From positions 28,804-92,803 of the forward strand of contig NZ_JOHO01000046.1 in NCBI RefSeq assembly GCF_000719705.1: DNA of 64,000 bases, written 5' to 3'. This document shows positions 8,560 through 16,774 of the stretch, piece after piece. The notes under the pieces were generated by a model. It was not told where the DNA came from and ran no database searches. It saw only the letters and a list, made by a program, of their open reading frames with translations. This DNA comes from Streptomyces sp. NRRL S-350 (GTDB lineage Bacteria > Actinomycetota > Actinomycetes > Streptomycetales > Streptomycetaceae). A program made the position numbers and the translations under genes. Positions within the stretch are counted from its first letter, which is position 1, and each line of letters starts with the position of its first letter.

Positions 8560-9559
8560 TGGAGCCGCCGGACGGCGGGGCGGGCGGAGTCGTGGACGGC
8601 TCCACGTAGGTCACGCGCATCGCGGGCGTGCCGTCGCCCGGGTCGAGGATGCGGAACGGGGTCTTCATGGCGGTCACGTCGTCCACGCTCGCTTCCGGTG
8701 ACTCCCCGGTGAGCTGGACGGCGGGCAGCTCCCAACGCATGGACGTGCCCGGGGTGAGCCCGACAAGATCGACGGCCAGGGCGAGCACTTCACCCGCTAG
8801 GAACGACTCGTACAGCGGGAGCGCGGCGTCCGTGAACTCCCCTTCGCTGGAACCCTCGAAGGACGGAACCGCGGCCCGAACCGGGCGCTTCTTCAGCGGA
8901 GTTCCGCGCAGGAACCGCCTGTCGGTCTTGAGCCCCAGGTCCGCCTTGATCTCGAACTTGGACGAGTCCAGCGGAGCAGAGACGCCGCCGCGCTTCAGCG
9001 TGACCGCCGTCCGTGTCCAGTCGTAGGCGCGCGCCTCCGCCGGGTAAACCGGGGCGAGGATCTGCCCCGTGGTCCGTGTGTGGCTCACGTCCTGGAAGTC
9101 GAAGGACACCTTGAGCGAGACGGCGCCCTTGAGATCCGCCGAGAACGTGAACTCCGTTGCCTGGCAGCCGACATGGCGGTACGCGACCCGTGTCCCTTCG
9201 ACGGTCGGACGTACCATCTGCGCCGTCCATGACGGAGCCCCGGAGTAGGTGGACGTCTCGAAGACGTGCGTCACGAACCCGGCCTTCTCGGTCGACGTGT
9301 GCTTGTCGAAGACCGCCCGCAGCAGATCGGCGGCGCCCACGTCCAGTAGGTCTACCTCGATCTCCCCTTCGCCGCCCATGTTCACGATGTTCCGGCGGTC
9401 AGCGCGGGCAGTCTGGAGACCGGCCCGGAAGCCGATCGACTCCACGAACTCCCGCGAGACCTTCCACGAATCGGCCTTGCCTTCGTAGCCGGTGATGGTG
9501 GTAGCGGCGGTGCCGTACTCCGCCTCGGCACCGATGCCGATAGACGCGTCAAGCGCCAT
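8552..9559 (-). CDS. Major tail (tube) protein
   Basis: This 335-residue protein resembles siphophage tail-tube subunits: an N-terminal MALDASIGIGAEAEYGT arm, beta-strand segments, and a central region (CQATEFTFSADLKGAVSLKVSF) typical of the tube beta-sandwich. The C-terminus ends in a Pro/Gly/Ser-rich tail. ATG at 9559 is preceded by GGGGGGATTCAC; the in-frame extension upstream has no ribosome site. It sits between the connector genes and the chaperone pair, as expected for the tube gene. Confidence 0.8.
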   Translation of the reverse strand: MALDASIGIGAEAEYGTAATTITGYEGKADSWKVSREFVESIGFRAGLQTARADRRNIVNMGGEGEIEVDLLDVGAADLLRAVFDKHTSTEKAGFVTHVFETSTYSGAPSWTAQMVRPTVEGTRVAYRHVGCQATEFTFSADLKGAVSLKVSFDFQDVSHTRTTGQILAPVYPAEARAYDWTRTAVTLKRGGVSAPLDSSKFEIKADLGLKTDRRFLRGTPLKKRPVRAAVPSFEGSSEGEFTDAALPLYESFLAGEVLALAVDLVGLTPGTSMRWELPAVQLTGESPEASVDDVTAMKTPFRILDPGDGTPAMRVTYVEPSTTPPAPPSGGSSG

Positions 9560-9572
9560 GTGAATCCCCCCG

Positions 9573-10004
9573 TCAGGTCTGTCGTCCACGCACCCGGACG
9601 CGGACTGTCAGCGCGCTGTACGCGCCGTCTGGTGTCTCGGCCGTGTCCACCTGGACGGACTCCGGCCGTACGTCGATCAGCCCCGGGACCGTTGCCGGGT
9701 CGATCAGCCGGCACGCCGCGGCGACGATTTCGCGCAGCCCGTAGACGAACCTCTCCGCCTCGATCGGGCCCCCCGGCGAGACGTAGAACCCGTGGACGTC
9801 CACGAGCCCGTTCACGGCCGTCGGCTTGGCCTGTCCGGCCCGCATCGCGACCGGCTCAAGGTCTTCTTCGGTGGTCTCGCCAAGCCACACGTGCGCGCGC
9901 CGGTTGGCCTCTCCCGTGTCCGCGAAGGACACCTGTACGCGGGACGGCAGTGCCACCTTGAGCGCTTCGAACAGGGCAACCTTCGCGTCGAAAATGACTG
10001 CCAC
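9573..10004 (-). CDS. Phage head-tail connector / tail terminator-like protein
   Basis: This 143-residue protein begins GTG at 10004 after AGGGGTGACAC and lies nine bases from the gp6-like gene and upstream of the tail tube. The alpha/beta layout (VALFEALKVALPSRVQVSFAD; a central helix FVYGLREIVAAACRLI) fits tail terminator or head-closure proteins. Assignment is mainly positional. Confidence 0.6.
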   Translation of the reverse strand: MAVIFDAKVALFEALKVALPSRVQVSFADTGEANRRAHVWLGETTEEDLEPVAMRAGQAKPTAVNGLVDVHGFYVSPGGPIEAERFVYGLREIVAAACRLIDPATVPGLIDVRPESVQVDTAETPDGAYSALTVRVRVRGRQT

Positions 10005-10013
10005 GTGTCACCC

Positions 10014-10379
10014 CTACAGGAAGAAGAACGGCAGTCGGACCCGGTATCGGTTGAGCTGGGCGTTCACCTCAGGTAGCGATGTCGGGCGCCACGTGCCACC
10101 TGCCTGGGCAAGCTGAACGGACCCGAATTCGCTCTGTAGCTGGAGCGCGCGGTCCGGGATGCGCGAGACGAGATCCAAGAGGTACTGCCTGGCCAGCGTG
10201 CGCACACACCACCGGATCGTCTCCGGCGGCGCGTCCGTCCCCTCCCACGTGCGGCCCGTGTAGGACTCCACCGTCTCCACCGCGTACGCCAAGGCGTCGC
10301 TGACCGTCTCGTCCGGGAAGAGCGCCGTGTCGTCCATGCCGTCCAGGGCCCGGACTTCGGCGATCGTCGCGTACGTCAT
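10014..10379 (-). CDS. Phage gp6-like head-tail connector
   Basis: This 121-residue protein directly follows the capsid gene and has the helical pattern of gp6-like adaptors that sit under the portal: MTYATIAEVRALDG, then a helix with AYAVETVESYTGRTWEG, then a CVRTLARQYLLDLVSRIPDRAL helix. The start is ATG at 10379. Its ribosome site (AAGGGGG) lies in one arm of a small hairpin (10385-10400), so its translation may be reduced relative to the capsid gene. Confidence 0.75.
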   Translation of the reverse strand: MTYATIAEVRALDGMDDTALFPDETVSDALAYAVETVESYTGRTWEGTDAPPETIRWCVRTLARQYLLDLVSRIPDRALQLQSEFGSVQLAQAGGTWRPTSLPEVNAQLNRYRVRLPFFFL

Positions 10380-10384
10380 GCAAC

Positions 10385-10400
10385 CCCCTTCGGGAAGGGG
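10385..10400 (-). promoter_or_regulatory. Hairpin overlapping the ribosome site of the gp6-like gene
   Basis: CCCCTT and AAGGGG (plus strand 10385-10390 and 10395-10400) pair around a 4-nt loop. On the minus-strand message one arm carries the AAGGGG of the connector gene's Shine-Dalgarno sequence. Together with the palindrome next to it, this separates the highly expressed capsid gene from the low-copy connectors. Confidence 0.5.
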
Positions 10401-10402
10401 CC

Positions 10403-10422
10403 CACGGATTACGTAATCCGTG
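10403..10422. repeat. Palindromic repeat, copy 3 (20 bp, perfect)
   Basis: CACGGATTAC followed by GTAATCCGTG, between the capsid stop (10443) and the connector start (10379). Same family as the copies at 1647, 5366 and 13586. Confidence 0.9.
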
Positions 10423-10442
10423 AGCCCCCAGCTAGACGTCGA

Positions 10443-11639
10443 TCACGGGCCGGTCATGGTCAGCACCTTGGCCGACCGCTCGTCCACGAGAAGGCCGTCC
10501 GCGCGCTGGATGAACCGGTAGACGATCTGGTCGCTCTGGAACTTCACGTCGACCGAGCGTTCCACGCGAAGCGGGCCCGCCAGCCGGATCGTGTACTTGG
10601 ACAGGTCACCGAAGAAGACCTTGTCGTCCGGCATGGCCGGATCGGTCAGCACCGGGGCGCCGTTGAAGGTCGGCGGCTGGCCGGCGGTCAGCGCGTTCTG
10701 CCAGAGGTACTGCCCCTGGCTGTCCTTGAGCTTGCGCATCTTCGCGGCGGTCGCGTCGGACACAACGTACACAGCGCTGCCCCGGTAGGGCTGCGGCAGC
10801 TCGAAGAACAGGTCGATCAGGCCGTCGCTGACAGTGGTGTCCTTCGCGGTCTTCGCGAACGCGGCAGTGGCAGCCGGGGCCGCGTTGAGCACGCCCTTCG
10901 GCTGGTTGGTGCCGGTACCGGTCAGGAAGTGCACGCCCATGCCGTGGCCCAGCGCGGGACCGGCGTCGTTAACGAGAAACGCCACGAGATCGAGTGCCTG
11001 ATCGGCGACGAACTCAGAGCTGAGCGTCGACGCGTAGGCGTACTTGTAGGCGCCCATCGACCGCTGGACGGTGGTCGGGTTGCTCTCCGGGATGGTGCCG
11101 TTCTCCGCCACGATGCCCGCCGACGCGCGACCGGTGACCACCGTGAAGTCCATCGGCTCACCGGACGACGTGGACAGGATGGTGGCGCCGCCGCTCATCA
11201 CGGTGGAGCGGGTGACCGCCTCCGCCAGAAGGCGGTTGTACAGCGTCCGGGGGATCACGTTCTTGCCGGTGGTGGTGTCGACCACCGCGCGCAGCTCCGC
11301 GCCGCTCTTGTGGAGTGCCTTGTCCGGGCGAAAGTCGATCCCGTCGCCCAGGCCGAGCGCCCGCAGCTCGTTCGCGGTCTCGTCGGCCTTGCCGCCGCTC
11401 TTGCTGCCGATCCCCTTGAGTTCGGCCATGAGCTTCTGTGCGGTCTCGCTGGCCCGGACGGCTTCGACGCCACGGCGAACCCGGTCGTCGTAGTCGGCGA
11501 CGGCGGCCAGAAGCCGGGTCTCCTTCTCGCGCGCCTCAGTCGGCATCTCCCGACCGGCGAACTCGTCGGTCAGCGCCCGCAGTTCCGCGGTCGCCTTCTC
11601 GCGCGCCTCGAAGTTCGCGCTCAGGGTAGTAGCGTCCAT
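10443..11639 (-). CDS. Major capsid protein, HK97 fold
   Basis: This 398-residue protein has the organisation of HK97-family capsids: an N-terminal charged coiled-coil delta domain (about residues 1-100, FEAREKATAELRALTDEF) that the neighbouring protease would remove, then the fold core beginning near RAVVDTTTGKNVIPRTLYNRLL. Later hallmarks are GHGMGVHFLTGTGTNQPKGVL and the C-terminal VKFQSDQIVYRFIQRADGLLVD strands. The ATG at 11639 overlaps the protease stop by one base (TGATG) after GGGGGGAAAAC, so the two are translationally coupled. Confidence 0.93.
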   Translation of the reverse strand: MDATTLSANFEAREKATAELRALTDEFAGREMPTEAREKETRLLAAVADYDDRVRRGVEAVRASETAQKLMAELKGIGSKSGGKADETANELRALGLGDGIDFRPDKALHKSGAELRAVVDTTTGKNVIPRTLYNRLLAEAVTRSTVMSGGATILSTSSGEPMDFTVVTGRASAGIVAENGTIPESNPTTVQRSMGAYKYAYASTLSSEFVADQALDLVAFLVNDAGPALGHGMGVHFLTGTGTNQPKGVLNAAPAATAAFAKTAKDTTVSDGLIDLFFELPQPYRGSAVYVVSDATAAKMRKLKDSQGQYLWQNALTAGQPPTFNGAPVLTDPAMPDDKVFFGDLSKYTIRLAGPLRVERSVDVKFQSDQIVYRFIQRADGLLVDERSAKVLTMTGP

Positions 11640-12253
11640 CAGTTTTCCCCCCGTATGAACAGTGCCCGCACAAGCGGCGGCAGGTTGAGCGTGTGATCGG
11701 CGGCCGAACCCTCTTCGCGGTCGCCGTTGGTCCCCAGCAGCTCCACCAGGGAGCGAAGGGACGCCTGAGTGGTCGGGTAGGCCGGGTTCAGGACCGGGCC
11801 CAGCTCCAGAACATCCATCGACAGGACGTCCCGAACAGGAAGGCCGGTCTCTGCGTCGTCCTGGTCAGCCCAGCGCTGCCCGCCGTCCAGCACGCGGAAC
11901 GTGAAGGACGACCCCCGTACGTCCCCACGGCGCAGCAGTTCGGCGACGTCCCGGCCGGTAGTGGTATCGGGTAGATCGATCTCGTACCAGCCGCCCGCAC
12001 CGTCTTCCCCGGCCCGCAGAGTCCCCGAACTCATCCGGCCCAGTGGGTGGTTCGGGTCGTGGTTGAACGTGGCCAGCACGTCCCGCGCGCCGTCCAGCGA
12101 CGCGGCACCGGCCCCGGGGATGATCCGCTCCCGAAAGCCCCCCAGATCGTGGCTCAGCTCGTTGAAGCGGTAGGCGTACCCCCGCATGGTGATGGTGTCG
12201 CCTTCGGACCGGATCTCAGCCGGCAGGCTGAGGCTTCGGCGCTCCGGTGTCAT
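11639..12253 (-). CDS. Capsid maturation (prohead) protease, S78 family
   Basis: This 204-residue protein matches the HK97-type prohead protease: GYAYRFNELSHDLGGFRERI at the N-terminus, the catalytic His in TFNHDPNHPLGR, and the catalytic Ser in RGSSFTFRV. The C-terminal half (VLELGPVLNPAYPTTQASLR) is also typical. The start overlaps the end of the portal gene by 38 bases. It would cleave the capsid delta domain during head maturation. Confidence 0.92.
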   Translation of the reverse strand: MTPERRSLSLPAEIRSEGDTITMRGYAYRFNELSHDLGGFRERIIPGAGAASLDGARDVLATFNHDPNHPLGRMSSGTLRAGEDGAGGWYEIDLPDTTTGRDVAELLRRGDVRGSSFTFRVLDGGQRWADQDDAETGLPVRDVLSMDVLELGPVLNPAYPTTQASLRSLVELLGTNGDREEGSAADHTLNLPPLVRALFIRGEN

Positions 12254-13565
12254 CTGTCCCCCCTTCGTTGTTGTCGGGCTCCGCGGTCGGGTCGGCGGCC
12301 GGGGGCTCTGTGGTCGGGGGCTCGTCCTGGGGCTCCTCGTCCACCGGAGCGAGGTTCAGCGGCACACGGTGAACGGCGCCCTGGCCGTCGGGCAGGGGCT
12401 CCAGGTCCTCCCAGGCGCGGACTTCATCGATCGAGTAGATCCCCTGCTGAAGGCCGGTGGAGTACATGGTCATGCGCTCCGCCGGGGCGCCCCGCTGGAT
12501 GCCGTCCAAGCTGAACTTCACGAAGAGCTGCCGGTTCGCCGACTCCGCGAACAGAAGCCGCGTGAAGCCCGCTTCGATCCGCTCCAGCCACGGGCGAAGG
12601 CTGAACTGGGCGAATGCCTGGTTCTGCTCGGCCAGGCCGCTGCCCCACGACGTGGAGTTCGTAGCGTCGGCGATCAGGTGCGGCGGGACGCCGAAAACAC
12701 GGGCGATCTCAGGCACTTGGAACTGTCGGGTCTCCAAGAACTGGGCTTCGTCCGGGGACATGCTGATCTTCGAGAACTTCGCACCTTCGGTGAGCAAGGC
12801 CACCCGGTGGGCGTTGTCGACGCCGGAGTTGGCCAGCCGCCACGCCTCCCGGGCACGGGCCAAGCCCTCTTCGGACATAGCCCCCGGGACTTCGACCACG
12901 GCGCCCGGCGTGGCGCCGTTGCTGAAGAACTTGCCGCCGTAGGTCTGCGCCGCCAGGGCGAGACCGATGGACTCCCGGGCGAAGGCGATCGGCGAGACCC
13001 CGGTGAACGCCCCCGGCAGCATCATGCCGGGGATGTGCAGGATCTCCCTCGTCGTGAACCAGCCCAGCGCCACCGGGTTGCCGTCCCGGTCAACGTCCGT
13101 GGCGTGGAAGACCTTTCGCCGGCGCCCGTCAACCACCACCGTGTGCGTCTCGATCCGCGACGGGTCAAGGACTTCCAGGCCGACGATCGACGGACCGTCC
13201 CACAGCACGGCCAAGTAGGCGTTGCCTTCGAGCAGCAGCGACAGCACCACTTGGGACAGAAGGTCGATCCGCCCCAGCCCCCCGGGCTCCGCCGTCGGGT
13301 AGTCCAGCCACAGCGGCGACCGGACGAGCTTCCGCGCGCCTCCCCGACGGGAGTACGTGGCGACCGGAAGCGTCGCGATGGTCTCCGACAGGAGCCGGAC
13401 GCACCCGAAGACCGCGCTGACCTTCAGTGCCGCGGTCGCGTCGATCCGCTGCCCGGATGCCGTGACCTTCCCGTGAAGGACCAACGCCTCCGCGGCGTCC
13501 TCCCACTGGGCGCGCTGGACGACCGTCGGGGCACGGCCCCGTATCAGGTCACGCCAGAACCCCAT
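12216..13565 (-). CDS. Phage portal protein, HK97 gp3 family
   Basis: The 449-residue protein has portal-family features: LKVSAVFGCVRLLSETIATLPV near the N-terminus, LLEGNAYLAVLWD, GVSPIAFARESIGLALAAQTYG and the ARVFGVPPHLIADATNSTSWGSG segment. It ends in a Pro/Glu/Asp-rich tail (about residues 410-449). ATG at 13565 lies eight bases after GGGGGG; an in-frame GTG further upstream is inside the palindromic repeat. It forms the dodecameric vertex through which DNA is packaged. Confidence 0.93.
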   Translation of the reverse strand: MGFWRDLIRGRAPTVVQRAQWEDAAEALVLHGKVTASGQRIDATAALKVSAVFGCVRLLSETIATLPVATYSRRGGARKLVRSPLWLDYPTAEPGGLGRIDLLSQVVLSLLLEGNAYLAVLWDGPSIVGLEVLDPSRIETHTVVVDGRRRKVFHATDVDRDGNPVALGWFTTREILHIPGMMLPGAFTGVSPIAFARESIGLALAAQTYGGKFFSNGATPGAVVEVPGAMSEEGLARAREAWRLANSGVDNAHRVALLTEGAKFSKISMSPDEAQFLETRQFQVPEIARVFGVPPHLIADATNSTSWGSGLAEQNQAFAQFSLRPWLERIEAGFTRLLFAESANRQLFVKFSLDGIQRGAPAERMTMYSTGLQQGIYSIDEVRAWEDLEPLPDGQGAVHRVPLNLAPVDEEPQDEPPTTEPPAADPTAEPDNNEGGTDDTGAPKPQPAG

Positions 13566-13585
13566 GACCACCACCCCCCGTGTGG

Positions 13586-13607
13586 TCACGGATTACGTAA
13601 TCCGTGA
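13586..13607. repeat. Palindromic repeat, copy 4 (22 bp, perfect)
   Basis: TCACGGATTAC followed by its reverse complement, in the 43-bp gap between the large-terminase stop and the portal start. Same family as copies 1-3. Confidence 0.9.
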
Positions 13608-13608
13608 G

Positions 13609-15171
13609 CTAGAGATCATCGAAGTACTCAGCGGAACCGCCGACGTTGAAAACCTGCCCGTCCTGCTCCCAGGTGGCGAGGATCGGCGAGTCCGCGAAGT
13701 CCGGGTTCTCGTCCCGGTACATGACCGCCCCGTGGACAGCCAGGATCATGGCAACGGCAAGGTCGATCTTGCGTTTCGACCCGGCATGCTCCTTCGTGAT
13801 GCGCGCCCCGTGCCGGTCTTCGCGCAGAACCGCATTGCCGATGTGGCGGGCAAGAGCCGGACTCCCGTCGTGGGACAGACGCCCGTCCCGGCACGCGTCG
13901 TAGACGGCCTGGGTCGCCGGGATCATCCTCTTGAGACTGTTGGTCGGGAACGCCTCGATCGGGTACCCCTCCGCTTCGAGGGTGTCTAGCGTCTCCTCCC
14001 AGCGGTACGGGTCGGCGACCAGAAGTCGCACGTCGTACGTGGCCAGCGCGGACCGCAGAGCATCCCGCACGTCCGCCATGGGCACCCGCCAATGCGCATC
14101 CCCAACCGGCGCCTCCCAGTGCCCCAGGACGAAGACGCAGAGGTCTCTCAAGCGGACGGCGGCCAGGGCCGTACTGTCGCCCTTCCAGCTCCCATCGAAG
14201 CCGCAGACCACCGCGTCCCCGGGGAGGATCGTTTCTGCAACTGCCAGGGACTCCCAGAGCCCATGAGGCAGCCACGTCGACCCGCCCCGGACGAACTGCG
14301 ACAGGCGGTAGATCCGGAACGACGCTTCGGAGCTGCGCGCGGCAGCCGCCTTGAAGTCCTCTTCGTTCAGGATGTCGAACGAAGGGTTGCAATGTCGCCA
14401 GACGGCCGGGTCAAGGTGGTCGACCTCTTCGCCCAGGCGCGGACCCCACGACCGGTAGAAGAGCGTCGGGTCGTCGGCCTCCCCGGAGTTGACCCGCTCC
14501 CCGCGTCCGCAGAGCGCCGCGAATGGTCCGTCCGGGTCCGGGCCGGCGGTACTGACGACCCAGGTGATCGGCTGATTGCGGGCGGCGCCGCCGAGCGTCA
14601 GCGCGTCGAACAAGTCCGCGCTCTTGCTGAACGCGTACTCGTCCAACGAGACCGCCGACGGGTTCAGACCTTGCTGCCGACCGGCGTCCGCGCTGACCAC
14701 CCGGTAAGTGCTGTCCTTGAAGCGGATGACGTCGCGCTGAACCGAGCAGATCGCCGACAGCTTCGGCGACGCGTTCACCATCTGCCGCGCCGAGTCGAAG
14801 ACCATGCGCGCCTGGTTGCGGTCATTGGCCGCAGCGATGATCTGGCGCTGGGTATCGGCCCGGTCGGCGATCAGGTGGTACAGCATGATCGCGGCGGCAA
14901 GCGTGCTCTTGCCGTTCTTCCGCGCGATGCACACCACGGCCAGGCGGTGCTTGCGCACCCAGCGACCGGACCCGTCCTGTCGCAGCTCGTACGCGTCGAC
15001 CAGAAGTTCCCGCTGCCAGGGCAGCAGACGAAAGCGCTGTTCGGCGAACGAGCCTGTCAGGTGGCAGTGGTGCTCAATCCAATTGGCGACGCGGTACCCC
15101 TCCGACGGGTACGGCGCGTCGTCCGGGATGTGCCGAGCAATGACGGGATCGAGGGCGGACAAGCCGACCAC
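13609..15171 (-). CDS. Terminase large subunit
   Basis: This 520-residue ATPase-nuclease drives DNA packaging. A Walker A-like RKNGKS occurs near residue 84 and a Walker B-like AVSLDEYAF near residue 173. The nuclease half begins at VCGFDGSWKGDST (the first acidic metal ligand) and has further acids in LVADPYRWEE and GSKRKIDLAVAM. The start is GTG at 15171 or TTG at 15162; the latter has better spacing from the GGGGGG run. It follows the small subunit by 16 bp. Confidence 0.92.
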   Translation of the reverse strand: MVGLSALDPVIARHIPDDAPYPSEGYRVANWIEHHCHLTGSFAEQRFRLLPWQRELLVDAYELRQDGSGRWVRKHRLAVVCIARKNGKSTLAAAIMLYHLIADRADTQRQIIAAANDRNQARMVFDSARQMVNASPKLSAICSVQRDVIRFKDSTYRVVSADAGRQQGLNPSAVSLDEYAFSKSADLFDALTLGGAARNQPITWVVSTAGPDPDGPFAALCGRGERVNSGEADDPTLFYRSWGPRLGEEVDHLDPAVWRHCNPSFDILNEEDFKAAAARSSEASFRIYRLSQFVRGGSTWLPHGLWESLAVAETILPGDAVVCGFDGSWKGDSTALAAVRLRDLCVFVLGHWEAPVGDAHWRVPMADVRDALRSALATYDVRLLVADPYRWEETLDTLEAEGYPIEAFPTNSLKRMIPATQAVYDACRDGRLSHDGSPALARHIGNAVLREDRHGARITKEHAGSKRKIDLAVAMILAVHGAVMYRDENPDFADSPILATWEQDGQVFNVGGSAEYFDDL

Positions 15172-15187
15172 CCCCCGCCATGTTCAG

Positions 15188-15628
15188 TTAGAAATCCTCG
15201 GGGCTCGTGGCCACCCTCCGCGCCTCAGCAGCGACAATCCCCAGGCGCATCCGGGCTTCCGGCGTGAAGCCGATCGCGGTCTCGATCGACCGCAACTCCT
15301 TCTCTGTGGACTCCACATACCGCAACATCGGGTGCGCCACCGGCTGGCCGTTGTACCCCTCCGACATGAAACCGTCGGCAGCAACCACCGCCAGCAGCTC
15401 CGCCCGCCGGTCCTGGAGTTCGCAGTAGCGCAGGATGATGTACCGGTCCGTTTCCGGCGAGTAGGCACCGGCCCCGGCCGTCCAGACCGTCCGCCACGCC
15501 TCCCGGCCGGTCTTCCCCAAGTGAGCCGGCACGCGCGGAGCACGGCCTTCGTGGACCACTGAAGCGGGCGAGTCCAGCGCCGCGGACGGGTGGCCGGTCC
15601 GGTGGTCCGGGCTCTTCGCTCGGGACAC
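15188..15628 (-). CDS. Terminase small subunit (P27-like)
   Basis: This 146-residue protein lies directly upstream of the large subunit. It contains the P27-family pattern PAHLGKTGREAWRTVW then DRYIILRYCELQDRRAELLAVV, and a C-terminal PMLRYVESTEKELRSIETAIGFTPEAR helix pair. It would recognise the phage packaging site. GTG at 15628 is chosen because AGGAGG is eight bases upstream; the GTG at 15637 overlaps that site. Confidence 0.85.
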   Translation of the reverse strand: MSRAKSPDHRTGHPSAALDSPASVVHEGRAPRVPAHLGKTGREAWRTVWTAGAGAYSPETDRYIILRYCELQDRRAELLAVVAADGFMSEGYNGQPVAHPMLRYVESTEKELRSIETAIGFTPEARMRLGIVAAEARRVATSPEDF

Positions 15629-15843
15629 CTTGACCACCTCCTAACCGGCGCTTCGACCCCCTTAGCGGGTGCCTTTCTCCGGGCGCCTCAGCACGGCTTC
15701 GCCGACGCAGCACAGCAGTTGATCACTGGGGGCGCTTGGGTCCGGCGTCACACCCAGGGCGCGTTTTTCGAGCTGGGGCCGGGATCGCTGAGCGGCCAGG
15801 CCGTGAACTTCCGGAGCGCCCCGCCCAGCCGTCGGACGAGCGC

Positions 15844-16197
15844 TCAGAACGGCGGACGCTGGTGGTCGAAGTCGCGCCGGGTCTTGGCCCGATGGCACGC
15901 CTTGCAGAGCACCTGAACGTTGTCGTCCACGTCCTGGCCGCCCTTGGCGAGCGGCTGCCGGTGGTCAATGTCTACGCCGCTGGGCAGGAAGCGCCCACCG
16001 CACGCGACGCAGTCACCGTGCCCAGCCCGCCGCACAGCCTTCCGCAGACGAGCCGCGGCACCGGTACCGGCCGCGAGGGCCGCCTTCCGCTTGCTGTGCG
16101 ACTGCACCGTACGACCAGCCTCGTAGGCCCGGTGGTGCTCGTCGCACCGGCCGTTGCGGGTGGCCCACCCCCTACAGTCAAGGCACCGTGTGCGCAT
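15844..16197 (-). CDS. HNH endonuclease of the packaging module
   Basis: This 117-residue protein carries an HNH motif: two zinc-binding CxxC pairs (CVACGG; CKACHR), the DIDHRQPLAKGG histidine segment and the DNVQVLCKACH asparagine. An additional CLDC pair sits at the N-terminus. HNH proteins next to terminase genes assist DNA cleavage by the terminase in HK97-like cos phages. ATG at 16197. It is the first gene of the leftward late unit visible here and is transcribed divergently from the moron at 16292. Confidence 0.88.
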   Translation of the reverse strand: MRTRCLDCRGWATRNGRCDEHHRAYEAGRTVQSHSKRKAALAAGTGAAARLRKAVRRAGHGDCVACGGRFLPSGVDIDHRQPLAKGGQDVDDNVQVLCKACHRAKTRRDFDHQRPPF

Positions 16198-16264
16198 GAC
16201 TCCCCTCCCCCTTGAGCCAAGTTCACCCGTGCGTACGACCCCGCCGCAGCACGCCCCGACCTAT

Positions 16265-16279
16265 CCTGTTGAGAACAGG
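16265..16279. promoter_or_regulatory. Inverted repeat upstream of the plus-strand moron
   Basis: CCTGTT-GAG-AACAGG, 13 bp before the ATG at 16292 and 67 bp upstream of the divergent HNH gene. A possible operator or 5' hairpin; the function is not known. Confidence 0.4.
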
Positions 16280-16291
16280 GGCGGGAGAGAG

Positions 16292-16774
16292 ATGACAGAG
16301 AACCGAATCACGGACTCAGAAATCGGATCCACGGTTCAGGCCGAGACCATCAACGGTGGAATCCATATAGGCAAACAACCTGGCAGCGACCCGATGCGCG
16401 GAATTTATCGCGAGATTTACGCCACCGCCGTCCCGCTGATCACCCTTGTCGGCCAAGCCACCGATAAAGGAAAGCGCAAGAAACTGAGCCACGAGATCCT
16501 AAAGGCGATTGAATCCAATGCCCGAGATTGCCGCGACAAGCTCTATGGCTTCGCGCCTGACATGGATTTGTTCGCCCCGACAGAAACGCGAGAGGCGTTC
16601 TTGGCCTTCCGTCGCGCATTGCTGAGGATGGAACATCACTCTCATGCGCTTTCCATGATTCCTGAGATCATCATGGATGCCTCACATTTGCTGGAGGTGT
16701 GCACAGAAACCGGAAACGCTCTCGTCAGCTTCCGAGATGCCGTCCGCCGCGAGAACTTCCCGCGACAGCACTAG
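16292..16774 (+). CDS. Prophage moron with an amyloid-signalling-like N-terminal motif
   Basis: This 160-residue protein is on the plus strand, against the late operon. It begins MTENRITDSEIGSTVQAETINGGIHIGK. The STVQAETINGGIHI part resembles the short VQA-x-x-I-x-GG-[IV]-H motif found at N-termini of many actinobacterial NTPase- and TIR-associated proteins, which has been compared with bacterial amyloid signalling (RHIM-like) motifs; that link is from memory. The rest is a mainly helical domain of about 125 residues without recognised catalytic residues. GC content is below that of neighbours. ATG at 16292 follows GGGAGAGAG. It may be a lysogen-expressed effector or a phage mimic of a host signalling motif. 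Confidence 0.65.
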   Translation: MTENRITDSEIGSTVQAETINGGIHIGKQPGSDPMRGIYREIYATAVPLITLVGQATDKGKRKKLSHEILKAIESNARDCRDKLYGFAPDMDLFAPTETREAFLAFRRALLRMEHHSHALSMIPEIIMDASHLLEVCTETGNALVSFRDAVRRENFPRQH

